Program-made: the position numbers and the translations under genes
Notes under the pieces: generated by a model
Databases searched by the model: none
The model's input: the letters and a program-made list of their open reading frames with translations, nothing else
Told to the model about the DNA's origin: nothing
Part shown: positions 9,109 through 17,189 of the stretch, piece after piece
Layout of the letters: every line of letters starts with the position of its first letter
Numbering within the stretch: the first letter of the stretch is position 1
Assembly: GCF_031119625.1 (NCBI RefSeq)
Contig: NZ_JAVHZV010000029.1
Span: 558,001 to 622,000 of the forward strand
Source: Pseudomonas sp. G34
Lineage (GTDB): Bacteria; Pseudomonadota; Gammaproteobacteria; Pseudomonadales; Pseudomonadaceae
Length of the DNA stretch: 64,000 nucleotides
Direction: 5' to 3'

Positions 9109-10844
9109 GGCAACAGTTCCTGCAGCAACTCCAGGGTATCGGCCTCCTCCACGCCTTTGTCGTGGCGCCAGCGCAGCATGCGCGGAAAGCGCACGGCAAT
9201 GCCGCTCTTGTGCCTCGGCGAGCGGGCGATGCCTTCGAAGCCCAACTCGAACACCAGGCTCGGCGTCACGCTGCGTACCGGGCCGAATTTCTCCATCGTG
9301 GTCTTGCGCACGATGGCATCCACCTTGCGCATCTCCTCGTCGGTCAGCCCCGAGTAGGCCTTGGCAAAGGGCACCAGGCGCCGCTCGGGGTCGCCTGGCG
9401 CCCCGTCCCACACGGCAAAGGTGTAATCGCTGTACAGGCTGGCGCGGCGGCCATGGCCGCGCTGGGCGTAGATCAACACCGCATCGACGCTGAGCGGGTC
9501 GATCTTCCACTTCCACCAGACGCCGACGTCCTTGCTGCGCCCGACGCCATAGGCCGCCTCGCGGCCCTTGAGCATCATGCCCTCGACACCCAGCGAGCGT
9601 GAGGCCTCGCGCTGTTGGGCCAGGGCCTGCCAGCTGTCGCCGTGCAGCAGCGGCGACGGCATCAGCCGCGGGCTGGCGCAGCTGGCCACCACCTGCTCCA
9701 TCTGCGCGCGGCGTTGCTGTTGCGGGCGGCTGCGCCAGTCCTCGCCCTGCCACTCCAGCAGGTCGTAGGCGAGCACCGCCACCGGCACCTCTTCGAGCAG
9801 CTTGCGGCTCAGGGTCTTGCGGCCGATACGTTGCTGCAACAGGGCAAACGGCTGGATACCGAACTGCTCGAGCTGGGCCTTGACCTGATCGTTGAGGCGC
9901 TCCGCCGGCTCATCGGCAGCCTGGGCCATCAACTCACCCTGTTGGGCGGTCGCCTCGGGCGCATGTCGCCAGACCACCAGTTCGCCGTCGATCACCGTGC
10001 CGTCCGGCAACAGCGAGGCCAGTTCCTGCAACTCGGGAAAACGCTCGCTGATCAGCTCCTCGCCCCGCGACCAGACCCACAGCTGGCCGTCGCGCTTGAC
10101 CATCTGGGCGCGAATGCCGTCCCACTTCCATTCGATCAACCAGTCGCCGGGCGAGCCCAGGCTGGCGGCGAATTCCTCCAGCGGGCGCTGCAGCGGGTGA
10201 GCGAGAAAGAACGGGTACGGCTGGCCGCCACGTTGAGCGTGCTCGTCATCCGATTCGGCGGCGATCAGCCGTTCATAGGCGGCTGCCGTGGGCCGGTTCG
10301 ACAGGTCGGTATAGCCGACCAGCCGCTGGGCGACACGCTTGGCATCGACCTCGGCCACTGCAGCCAACGCGCGGGTCACCAGCAGTTTGGAAACACCCAC
10401 GCGAAAGGCCCCGGTGATCAGCTTGATGCTGACCATCAACGATTGCCGGTCGAGCTGCGCCCACAGCGCATCGAGGCGCATCGCCAGTTCATCGGGCGGC
10501 AACCCGCGCAGCGGCAGCAGCTTCTCCTCGACCCACACGGCCAGGCCGTCCTGAGACGTCGAAGTGGCCTCGGGCAACAGCAATGCGATGGTCTCCGCCA
10601 GGTCGCCGACTGCCGAGTAGCTTTCCTCGAACAGCCAGTCCGGCAGCCCGGCCCGTTGCATGGCCAGCTCGCGCAACTGCCGGGACGGCACCAACTGGCG
10701 CGGCCGGCCGCCGGCGAGAAAGTACACCGCCCAGGCCGCATCGGCCGGCTCGGCATCGCGAAGATAATCCTGCAGGGCAGCCAGCTTGGCATTGCTCGAG
10801 GTGGTGGCGTCGAGGCGCGCATACAGCTGCGCGAAGGCGATCAC
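9105..10844 (-). CDS. ATP-dependent DNA ligase of the Lhr-associated repair cluster
   Basis: A 579-aa ATP-dependent DNA ligase. The N-terminal third is the helical DNA-binding domain. The adenylation domain carries the nucleotidyl-transfer motif EWKWDGIRAQ with the active-site lysine, then ELVVW (motif IIIa region) and EGMMLKGREAAYG (motif IV). The OB-fold domain has WWKWKIDP (motif V). It seals nicks, presumably after processing by the adjoining nucleases and helicase. The start is a GTG at 10844 (VIAFAQLYARLDA) that overlaps the exonuclease stop as GTGA. The much longer upstream frame is spurious, being the exonuclease gene read in another frame. Confidence 0.93.
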   Translation of the reverse strand: MIAFAQLYARLDATTSSNAKLAALQDYLRDAEPADAAWAVYFLAGGRPRQLVPSRQLRELAMQRAGLPDWLFEESYSAVGDLAETIALLLPEATSTSQDGLAVWVEEKLLPLRGLPPDELAMRLDALWAQLDRQSLMVSIKLITGAFRVGVSKLLVTRALAAVAEVDAKRVAQRLVGYTDLSNRPTAAAYERLIAAESDDEHAQRGGQPYPFFLAHPLQRPLEEFAASLGSPGDWLIEWKWDGIRAQMVKRDGQLWVWSRGEELISERFPELQELASLLPDGTVIDGELVVWRHAPEATAQQGELMAQAADEPAERLNDQVKAQLEQFGIQPFALLQQRIGRKTLSRKLLEEVPVAVLAYDLLEWQGEDWRSRPQQQRRAQMEQVVASCASPRLMPSPLLHGDSWQALAQQREASRSLGVEGMMLKGREAAYGVGRSKDVGVWWKWKIDPLSVDAVLIYAQRGHGRRASLYSDYTFAVWDGAPGDPERRLVPFAKAYSGLTDEEMRKVDAIVRKTTMEKFGPVRSVTPSLVFELGFEGIARSPRHKSGIAVRFPRMLRWRHDKGVEEADTLELLQELLP

Positions 10845-11854
10845 GTGGAAGGCTCCGCCGCGGCATCGTCTTCCTCGCCGTATTCGGTATCGAAGGCCTG
10901 GGCATCCAGGCCCTGCTCGCGCAGGTGGCGCACCAGGATGTTCACCGAGCCATGGGTGACCATCACCCGCTCGGCACCGGTCTGCTCGATGGCCCACAGC
11001 AACCCCGGCCAGTCGGCGTGATCGGAAAGCACGAAGCCGCGATCCACACCGCGGCGCCGACGGGTGCCGCGCAGCAGCATCCAGCCGCTGGCGAAGGCAT
11101 CGCTGTAATCGCCAAAGCGCTTTATCCAGCTGCTGCCTCCGGCCGATGGCGGCGCCAGCACCAACGCCTGGCGCAGCAGCGGATCGCCCTTGGGCACATC
11201 GCCGGCGTAGCGCGTTGGCGGCAGGTAGACGCCGGCATCGCGGTACACCTGGTGCAGTGGCTCCATGGAGCCGTGGCCGAGAATCGGCCCGATGCTTTCA
11301 TCGATGCCATGCAGGATGCGCTGCGCCTTGCCGAAGGCGTAGCAGAACAGCACGCTGGCCCGCCCGGCCTGGTGGTTCTGCCGCCACCAGTCGTTGATGC
11401 CGGCGAAGATCTGCGCCTGGGGCTGCCAGCGGTAGATCGGCAAGCCAAAGGTCGATTCGGTAATGAAGGTATGGCAGCGCACTGGCTCGAACGGCGCACA
11501 GGTGCCATCCGGCTCGACCTTGTAGTCGCCCGAGGCCACCCAGACTTCGCCGCGGTACTCCAGGCGTACCTGGGCCGAGCCCAGCACATGCCCGGCGGGG
11601 TGAAAACTCAGGGTCACGCCGTGGTGGTCGATGGTCTCGCCGTAGGCCAGGGTCTGCAGGTTGATGTCGCGCCCCAGGCGCGTACGCAGGATGCCCTCGC
11701 CCGGCGCCGCGGCCAGGTAATGGGCGCTGCCAGTGCGAGCATGGTCGCCATGGCCGTGGGTAATGACGGCGCGCTCGACGGGGCGCCAGGGGTCGATATA
11801 GAAATCTCCGGGAGGACAGTACAGGCCTTCGGGCCGTGCAATCACCAGATCCAA
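10841..11854 (-). CDS. Ligase-associated DNA damage response exonuclease (MBL/beta-CASP fold), TTG start
   Basis: A 337-aa metallo-beta-lactamase/beta-CASP nuclease. The signature HGHGDHAR (about residue 38) gives the metal ligands. FHPAGHVLGSAQVRLE, VASGDYK and FITESTFGLP follow, and the C-terminal part has LSDHADWPGLL and VMVTHGS. The family product in pseudomonads is a manganese-dependent DNA exonuclease. The proposed start is TTG at 11854 ((M)DLVIARPEGLYC): a GGAGG Shine-Dalgarno stands 8 nt upstream, the residues match the usual family N-terminus, and no ATG lies nearby. It is the first gene of the operon exonuclease-ligase-helicase-pdeM, all overlapping by 4 bp. Confidence 0.9.
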   Translation of the reverse strand: MDLVIARPEGLYCPPGDFYIDPWRPVERAVITHGHGDHARTGSAHYLAAAPGEGILRTRLGRDINLQTLAYGETIDHHGVTLSFHPAGHVLGSAQVRLEYRGEVWVASGDYKVEPDGTCAPFEPVRCHTFITESTFGLPIYRWQPQAQIFAGINDWWRQNHQAGRASVLFCYAFGKAQRILHGIDESIGPILGHGSMEPLHQVYRDAGVYLPPTRYAGDVPKGDPLLRQALVLAPPSAGGSSWIKRFGDYSDAFASGWMLLRGTRRRRGVDRGFVLSDHADWPGLLWAIEQTGAERVMVTHGSVNILVRHLREQGLDAQAFDTEYGEEDDAAAEPST

Positions 11855-11972
11855 GCAGGCGACCTCCGGAATTGGAAATGAGGGGGGTGTAGCGAGTGGT
11901 TCGGGAGCTGAGCCACCGTCAGCGGCTTGAGCCGCCAACGGTGGCGCCTGCATCAGCGATGCAGGCGCTGGC

Positions 11973-12131
11973 TCATATGTAGCCCAGTAACAGCAGCACC
12001 AGCACGATGACCAGCACCAGTCCCAGGCCGCCGGTAGGCCCGTAGCCCCAGCTGCGGCTGTGCGGCCATGCCGGGATGGCACCAATCAGCATCAGGATCA
12101 GAATGATCAGCAGTATGGTTCCCAAGCCCAT
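11973..12131 (-). CDS. Small DUF3309 membrane peptide
   Basis: A 52-aa hydrophobic protein, beginning MGLGTILLIILILMLIGAIP. It has two short membrane segments around a polar SRSWGYGPTGG turn, the layout of DUF3309 peptides, which are common in proteobacteria and of unknown function. The start at 12131 is fixed by a strong AAGGAG six bases upstream; the longer open frame has no such support. It is 118 bp upstream of the exonuclease start on the same strand, but is probably an independent unit. Confidence 0.85.
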   Translation of the reverse strand: MGLGTILLIILILMLIGAIPAWPHSRSWGYGPTGGLGLVLVIVLVLLLLGYI

Positions 12132-12218
12132 GGCTATCTCCTTGCTTGTCTGTCGGCGGCCACCGGTTAGCGGCGCGCCTGGCATCGGAAGCCTGGGTAA
12201 GGCGTTCCGTTCGGATGC

Positions 12219-12279
12219 AGGGCATGGCGCTGCGGCGAAGCCAGCGTCTGGCAGAGCGCTCGTCGCAGCGCCATGCCCT
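12219..12279. repeat. Long perfect hairpin upstream of the DUF3309 gene
   Basis: AGGGCATGGCGCTGCG (12219-12234) and CGCAGCGCCATGCCCT (12264-12279) form a perfect 16-bp stem around a 29-nt spacer that can pair further. It lies between the AroE-like gene and the DUF3309 start. It resembles the palindromic intergenic repeats of pseudomonads and may reduce read-through. The rest of this roughly 240-bp gap shows nothing else. Confidence 0.65.
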
Positions 12280-12327
12280 ACCTCTGTTACGACTTGGCAG
12301 GGAAACGGAAAGTGCAAACTTTAAATG

Positions 12328-12348
12328 GCCGGGCCAGCTGAGCCCGGC
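12328..12348 (-). terminator. Possible terminator after the AroE-like gene
   Basis: GCCGGGC (12328-12334) pairs with GCCCGGC (12342-12348). On the minus strand the hairpin is followed by an A/T-rich stretch (ATTTAAAG) rather than a clean T-run. It is 26 bp downstream of the stop at 12374. Confidence 0.5.
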
Positions 12349-12373
12349 AAACACCACGCAATGGCGAGCCGGG

Positions 12374-13192
12374 CTATTCGCCCAGGGCGAAGCGTGCGGC
12401 CCGTTCGATCAGTTCGTCATCGGGGCGCACGCCGGTGTACAGCACGAATTGCTCGACGGCCTGCAGCACGATCACTTCGCCGCCAGTGATCACCGGCTTG
12501 CCCAGCGAGCGGGCCAGGCGAATCAGCGGGGTTTCCACCGGCACGGCGACCACGTCGAATACCCAGCGCGCGGCAGCGACCGCCTTCTCGTCGAAGGCCA
12601 GCTGGTCGGCCTCGGCGCCGCGCATGCCCAGGGGCGTGACGTTGACCAGCAACTCGGCCGGCTCGTCGCCCAGCGCCTCGCGCCATTGCACGCCGCACTG
12701 CTCGGCCAGCGCCCTGCCCGCTATTGGGTTACGGGCAACGATGCAGCCACTGGCAAAGCCACTGTCACGCAGCGCGCAGGCCACTGCCTTGGCCATGCCG
12801 CCGCTGCCGCGCAAGGCATAGCGGGTATCGTTGGGTACGCCGTGCTTGCCGAGCAGACTCACCACCGCGCTGTAATCGGTGTTGTAGCCGGTCAGGCGGC
12901 CATTGTCGGCGACGATGGTATTGACAGATTGCAGCGTCGCCGCCGACTCGTGCAGGCCATCGAGGTGCTCGATGCAGGCTTCCTTGAATGGCATCGACAC
13001 CGCACAGCCGCGCACGCCAAGGGCGCGGATACCGCCAATGGCGGCTGGCAGGTCGCTGGTGGTGAAGGCCTTGTACAGGTAATCCAGTTCCAGCTCGCGG
13101 TACAGGTAGTTCTGGAAGCGCGTGCCGAAATTACCCGGCCGCCCGGACAGCGACATGCACAGGCGAGTGTCTTTGCTGATGCGCAGGGTCAT
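12374..13192 (-). CDS. Divergent shikimate dehydrogenase-like protein (AroE family)
   Basis: A 272-aa NAD(P)-dependent oxidoreductase of the shikimate/quinate dehydrogenase family. The substrate-domain motif is RGCAVSMPFKEACIEHLD, with the catalytic lysine in MPFKE in place of the usual NVTxPxK wording. YNTDYSA carries the catalytic aspartate, GSGGMAKAVACALRDSGF is the nucleotide-binding loop, and NVTPLGMRG follows. These departures suggest an AroE-like paralogue rather than the housekeeping AroE; substrate and cofactor cannot be decided here. It starts at 13192 (MTLRISKDTRL); the 60 extra upstream codons are spurious. It follows eda by 97 bp on the same strand, an unusual place for a shikimate-type enzyme. 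Confidence 0.85.
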   Translation of the reverse strand: MTLRISKDTRLCMSLSGRPGNFGTRFQNYLYRELELDYLYKAFTTSDLPAAIGGIRALGVRGCAVSMPFKEACIEHLDGLHESAATLQSVNTIVADNGRLTGYNTDYSAVVSLLGKHGVPNDTRYALRGSGGMAKAVACALRDSGFASGCIVARNPIAGRALAEQCGVQWREALGDEPAELLVNVTPLGMRGAEADQLAFDEKAVAAARWVFDVVAVPVETPLIRLARSLGKPVITGGEVIVLQAVEQFVLYTGVRPDDELIERAARFALGE

Positions 13193-13289
13193 TGGCGAAC
13201 CTCGGAAATGACGACGCCGGTTCGACAGAGGCATCGAGCCGGCGACAGGGATGTTCAGGACAGGCCCGCACCGGGATGCAGGCCGCCAC

Positions 13290-13949
13290 TCAGTCCAGCA
13301 GGGCGAGCGCGTCGGCGCTGGCCTGGCGTACGGCGTCCCAGCCTTTGCTGCTGTCGAGCATCCAGCTGCCACCCACGCACATCACGTTGGGCAATGCCAT
13401 GTAACGCTGCACGTTGGCCGGGCCGACGCCACCAGTCGGGCAGAAACGGATATCGCCAAACGGGCCGCCCAGCGCCTTGAGCGCAGCGGTGCCGCCACAG
13501 ACTTCCGCCGGGAACAGCTTGAAGCGGCGATAGCCCAGGGCGTAGCCAACCATGATCTCCGAGGCGCTGGCGACGCCCGGCAACATCGGCACCGGGCTTT
13601 CCAGCGCTGCACGTAACAGGTCGTCGGTGGAGCCGGGGCTGACGATGAACTGCGCGCCGGCCTCTTCCACCGCTGCCAGCATATGGCGGTCGAGCACCGT
13701 GCCGGCACCTACGCACAGGTGCGGACGCTCTTCACGCAGGCGGCGGATGGCGGTCAACCCGTGGGGCGAACGCAAGGTGATTTCCAGCACCTGCAGGCCG
13801 CCGGCATCCAGGGCGTCGGCCAGCGGCAGGATGTCTTCCTCACGGGCGATGGTGATCACCGGCATGATCCGCGCACGGGCGCAAAGCGCGTCAATGCTTT
13901 CGATCTTTTCCGCCATGGTCGGGGCTGGGCGGCTGATGGCTTGTGTCAT
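13290..13949 (-). CDS. eda: 2-keto-3-deoxy-6-phosphogluconate aldolase
   Basis: A 219-aa class I aldolase of the Entner-Doudoroff pathway, splitting KDPG into pyruvate and glyceraldehyde-3-phosphate. Motifs are MPVITI with the following REE, LEITLRSPHGL with the catalytic glutamate, GAGTVLD, FIVSPGSTDDLL, FKLFPAE with the Schiff-base lysine, and FCPTGGVG for phosphate binding. The start at 13949 (MTQAISRPAP) has AGGA 8 nt upstream. It is the third gene of zwf-pgl-eda, 17 bp after pgl. HexR control is expected from the zwf promoter. Confidence 0.97.
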   Translation of the reverse strand: MTQAISRPAPTMAEKIESIDALCARARIMPVITIAREEDILPLADALDAGGLQVLEITLRSPHGLTAIRRLREERPHLCVGAGTVLDRHMLAAVEEAGAQFIVSPGSTDDLLRAALESPVPMLPGVASASEIMVGYALGYRRFKLFPAEVCGGTAALKALGGPFGDIRFCPTGGVGPANVQRYMALPNVMCVGGSWMLDSSKGWDAVRQASADALALLD

Positions 13950-13966
13950 GTTGTCATTCCTATGGC

Positions 13967-14680
13967 CTAGGGGCACCAGTAAATTTCCAGCGGCGCGTCG
14001 ATAAACGCGCTGATCGGCATGCTTCGTTGATCTTGCTGCTGCATCGCCTGCGCCAGCACCTCGAGCTTGCCCTGCCCTTCGATCGACAGAATTTGCAGGC
14101 GCGCGGCCTTGAGCACTGGCAGGGTCAGGGTCAAACGCTGATGAGGCACGCTCGGCGCCAGCATTGGCAGGCAGCGCCGCGAACCGTCGCGGTCCATGGC
14201 TTCATCCAGATTGGGGCTATTGGGGAACAGCGAGGCGGTATGACCGTCGGTGCCCATGCCGAGGATCAGCACGTCGATACCCGGTAAATCAGCCAGTGCC
14301 TGCTCGCTCAGCTTGGCGGCCTCCTCGAGGCTCCCGGCGCTGTGGTACAGCCCCAGCAAGCGGGCTTCGGCAGCCGGCCCCTGCAACAGGTGGCGGCGCA
14401 CCAGCGCCTCGTTGCTGTCTTCGTGGCTGACCGGCACCCAGCGTTCGTCGGCCAGGCTCACCAGCACCTTGGCCCAAGGCAAGGGCTGCTGCGAAAGCGC
14501 CTTGAAAAAGGCAATCGGGCTGCGCCCACCGGAGACCACCAGGGTGGCCTGGCCATGGCTGTCGATGGCAGCGCGCAGCGCACCGGCCACGTTCTCGGCC
14601 AGGGCCTGGGCCAGGTGCTGCGAATTATCGTGGCTGCGGGCGACGACGCCCACGGGAAAATCGAGGTCAGAGATCGCCAT
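13967..14680 (-). CDS. pgl: 6-phosphogluconolactonase
   Basis: A 237-aa cytosolic lactonase that hydrolyses 6-phosphogluconolactone to 6-phosphogluconate. The NagB/Pgl-fold motifs are LVVSGGRSP, LADERWVP and LILGMGTDGHTASLFP, the last carrying the catalytic histidine region. It overlaps the end of zwf by 14 bp and is followed 17 bp later by eda, the conserved zwf-pgl-eda operon. Length is normal for DevB-type lactonases. Confidence 0.96.
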   Translation of the reverse strand: MAISDLDFPVGVVARSHDNSQHLAQALAENVAGALRAAIDSHGQATLVVSGGRSPIAFFKALSQQPLPWAKVLVSLADERWVPVSHEDSNEALVRRHLLQGPAAEARLLGLYHSAGSLEEAAKLSEQALADLPGIDVLILGMGTDGHTASLFPNSPNLDEAMDRDGSRRCLPMLAPSVPHQRLTLTLPVLKAARLQILSIEGQGKLEVLAQAMQQQDQRSMPISAFIDAPLEIYWCP

Positions 14681-16136
14681 ACCAGGCCCTCCCGTCGCGA
14701 GTGATCAGGGCGATGGAACTCATCGGCCCCCAGGTGCCGGCGACATACGGCTTGGGTGGGTCGCCGAGTTTCTTCCAGCCGTCGATCAGCTGATCGCACC
14801 ACTGCCAGGCGTGCTCGATTTCATCCTTGCGCACGAACAGGTTCTGGTTGCCGCGCATCACTTCCAGCAGCAGCCGCTCGTAGGCATCGGGAATCCGCGC
14901 GCTCTTGTAGGCGGTGGAGAAGTTCAGCTGCAGCGGGCCGCTGCGCAGCTGCATGCCCTTGTCCAGGCCCTGATCCTTGGTCATCACCTGCAGGGAAATG
15001 CTCTCGTCCGGCTGCAGGCGGATGATCAGCTTGTTGCCGATCAACTGGCGCTGCTCCGGCGCGAAGATGTAGTGCGGTGGTTCCTTGAAGTGGATGACGA
15101 TCTGCGACAGCTTCTGCGCCATGCGCTTGCCGGTACGCAGGTAGAACGGCACGCCCGCCCAGCGCCAGTTGCGGATGTCGGCGCGCAGGGCGACGAAGGT
15201 TTCGGTGTCGCTCTGGGCGTTGGAATTCTCTTCTTCCAGATAACCCGGCACCGGCTTGCCATCGCTGGTGCCGGCCACGTACTGGCCGCGCACCACATGG
15301 CGCGACAGCTGCTCGGCGGTCATCGGCTCCAGGGCCTTGAGCACCTTGACCTTCTCGTCACGGATGGCATCGGCCGAGAGGTCGCCGGGCGGATCCATGG
15401 CGATCAGGCAGAGCAGCTGCAGCAGGTGGTTCTGGATCATGTCGCGCAGCTGGCCGGCCTTGTCGAAATAGCCCCAGCGGCCTTCGATACCGACCTTCTC
15501 CGCCACGGTGATTTCCACGTGGGTGATGTGGTTCTGGTTCCACTGGGTCTCGAACAGGCTGTTGGCGAAACGCAAGGCGATGAGGTTCTGCACCGTTTCC
15601 TTGCCCAGGTAATGGTCGATCCGATAGACCTGGGTTTCCGGGAAATAGGCTGCCACGGCATCGTTGACCGCACGGGAGGACGCCAGGTCATGGCCAATGG
15701 GTTTTTCCAGCACCACCCGGGTGTTCTCGGCCAGGCCGACTGCCGCGAGGTTGGCGCAGATGCCGCCATACACCGAGGCGGGCGTGGCGAAATAGGCGAT
15801 CAGCTGGCGGCCGCTACCGACCGCTTCGGCCAGTTGCGGGTAGTTGTCCGGCGGCAGAAATTCCATGCTCAGGTAGCGCATCCGCGCCTGGAAGCGCTGC
15901 ATCACCGCTTCGTCCAGCTCGGGCGCCGGCAGGTAACGGCGCAGGTGGGCATCGATGGTGCTCAGGTGCGCAGCAGGATCACCGCCCTCGCGCGCCAGGG
16001 CGAGCAGCTGGGTATCCTCGTGCAGCAGCCCGGCGCGGTCGAGCTGGTAGAGGGCGGGAAACAGCTTGCGCAATGCCAGGTCGCCCAGGGCGCCGAACAG
16101 AGCGAGGGTACAAGGCTCAACTGGAATCATCGACAT
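14667..16136 (-). CDS. zwf: Glucose-6-phosphate 1-dehydrogenase
   Basis: A 489-aa cytosolic enzyme that oxidises glucose-6-phosphate to 6-phosphogluconolactone with NAD(P)+. It shows the nucleotide-binding motif LFGALGDLALRKLFPAL (about residue 13), the active-site signature YRIDHYLGKETVQN and RWAGVPFYLRTGKRM. First gene of zwf-pgl-eda, divergent from hexR. A HexR-like site lies about 65 bp upstream. The leader has AAGAACAAA (16141-16149), a short A-rich match to Crc/Hfq targets, just before the start. Confidence 0.97.
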   Translation of the reverse strand: MSMIPVEPCTLALFGALGDLALRKLFPALYQLDRAGLLHEDTQLLALAREGGDPAAHLSTIDAHLRRYLPAPELDEAVMQRFQARMRYLSMEFLPPDNYPQLAEAVGSGRQLIAYFATPASVYGGICANLAAVGLAENTRVVLEKPIGHDLASSRAVNDAVAAYFPETQVYRIDHYLGKETVQNLIALRFANSLFETQWNQNHITHVEITVAEKVGIEGRWGYFDKAGQLRDMIQNHLLQLLCLIAMDPPGDLSADAIRDEKVKVLKALEPMTAEQLSRHVVRGQYVAGTSDGKPVPGYLEEENSNAQSDTETFVALRADIRNWRWAGVPFYLRTGKRMAQKLSQIVIHFKEPPHYIFAPEQRQLIGNKLIIRLQPDESISLQVMTKDQGLDKGMQLRSGPLQLNFSTAYKSARIPDAYERLLLEVMRGNQNLFVRKDEIEHAWQWCDQLIDGWKKLGDPPKPYVAGTWGPMSSIALITRDGRAWYGDL

Positions 16137-16198
16137 GATCTTTGTTCTTCTAAAGTTGCCCTATTGATAGCGGGTAATCGGTCATTTCGCAACCGTAA

Positions 16199-16217
16199 AT
16201 GTAGTAATAAACACAAC
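16199..16217. promoter_or_regulatory. Candidate HexR operator between zwf and hexR
   Basis: On the minus strand, TTGT (16216-16213), seven bases, then ACTA continuing into CA: TTGTGTTTATTACTACA. The Pseudomonas HexR consensus is TTGT-N7/8-ACAA, so the second half-site has one mismatch. Known HexR sites in this intergenic region control zwf. The binding protein is encoded next door. Confidence 0.6.
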
Positions 16218-16301
16218 ATATTCGTACAGTACGTCGAGCGGGTAGCCAGTAGGCCAGCCCCGGCTTAGGATAACCCCGCATTTCATCGAACAAGGATAAC
16301 A

Positions 16302-17171
16302 ATGGATCGCGTGCGCAACCTTCTCGAACAGATCCAGGGCCGCCTCGACAGCCTCAACAAGGCCGAACGCAAGGTCGCCGAAGTGATACTGCTCAACCCG
16401 CAGCAGGCCACTCGCCTGAGCATCGCCGCCCTCGCCCAGGCCGCCCAGGTCAGCGAGCCGACGGTCAACCGTTTCTGCCGCTCGTTCGGCGTCAACGGCT
16501 ATCCTGAACTGAAGATGCAACTGGCGCAGAGCCTGGCCAGCGGCGCGGCCTACGTGAGCCGTGCGGTGGAAGCCGACGACGGCCCCGAGGCCTACACCCG
16601 CAAGATTTTCGGCAGCGCCATCGCCTCGCTGGACAGCGCCTGGCAAAGCCTGGATCCGAACCTTATCAGCCGCGCCGTCGACCTGCTGATCCAGGCCCGC
16701 CAGATCCACTTCTTCGGCCTCGGCGCCTCGGCGCCGGTGGCCCTGGACGCCCAACATAAATTCTTCCGCTTCAACCTCGCGGTGTCGGCCCATGCCGACG
16801 TGCTGATGCAACGCATGCTCGCTTCGGTGGCGCACACCGGTGATCTGTTCGTGATCATTTCCTACACCGGCCGTACCCGCGAGCTGGTCGAGGTGGCGCG
16901 CCTGGCGCGGGAGAATGGTGCCTCGGTGCTCGGCCTGACCGCCGCCGGCTCGCCACTCGACCAGGCTTGCAGCCTCAGCGTGCACATACCGCTGCCCGAA
17001 GACACCGACATCTATATGCCGATGACCTCGCGGATCATCCAGCTGACCGTGCTCGACGTGCTGGCAACCGGCATGACCCTGCGCCGCGGCGCGGATTTCC
17101 AGCCGCACCTGCGCAAGATCAAGGAAAGCCTCAACGCCAGCCGTTATCCGGCCAGCGAAGAGCCGGGCTGA
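16302..17171 (+). CDS. hexR: HexR transcriptional repressor (RpiR family)
   Basis: A 289-aa regulator with an N-terminal RpiR helix-turn-helix (about residues 20-75; LSIAALAQAAQVSEPTVNRF) and a C-terminal SIS sugar-phosphate-binding domain (about 120-260; HFFGLGASAPVALDAQHKF, VIISYTGRTRELVEVA). HexR represses zwf-pgl-eda, edd-glk and gapA and is released by KDPG. Divergent from zwf, with AAGGA 6 nt before the ATG. HexR-like sites are seen upstream of zwf and between edd and gapA. The 3' end runs into a palindromic repeat array. Confidence 0.97.
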   Translation: MDRVRNLLEQIQGRLDSLNKAERKVAEVILLNPQQATRLSIAALAQAAQVSEPTVNRFCRSFGVNGYPELKMQLAQSLASGAAYVSRAVEADDGPEAYTRKIFGSAIASLDSAWQSLDPNLISRAVDLLIQARQIHFFGLGASAPVALDAQHKFFRFNLAVSAHADVLMQRMLASVAHTGDLFVIISYTGRTRELVEVARLARENGASVLGLTAAGSPLDQACSLSVHIPLPEDTDIYMPMTSRIIQLTVLDVLATGMTLRRGADFQPHLRKIKESLNASRYPASEEPG

Positions 17172-17189
17172 GGCCGGCGTCCATGCCGA

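Noticed and set aside
6010..9357. A 1115-codon open frame on the plus strand opposite the helicase gene
   Set aside because: It is antisense to a gene with all SF2 helicase motifs. Its composition (rich in A, R, G, P, Q, H) and lack of any fold signal are typical of high-GC antisense frames.
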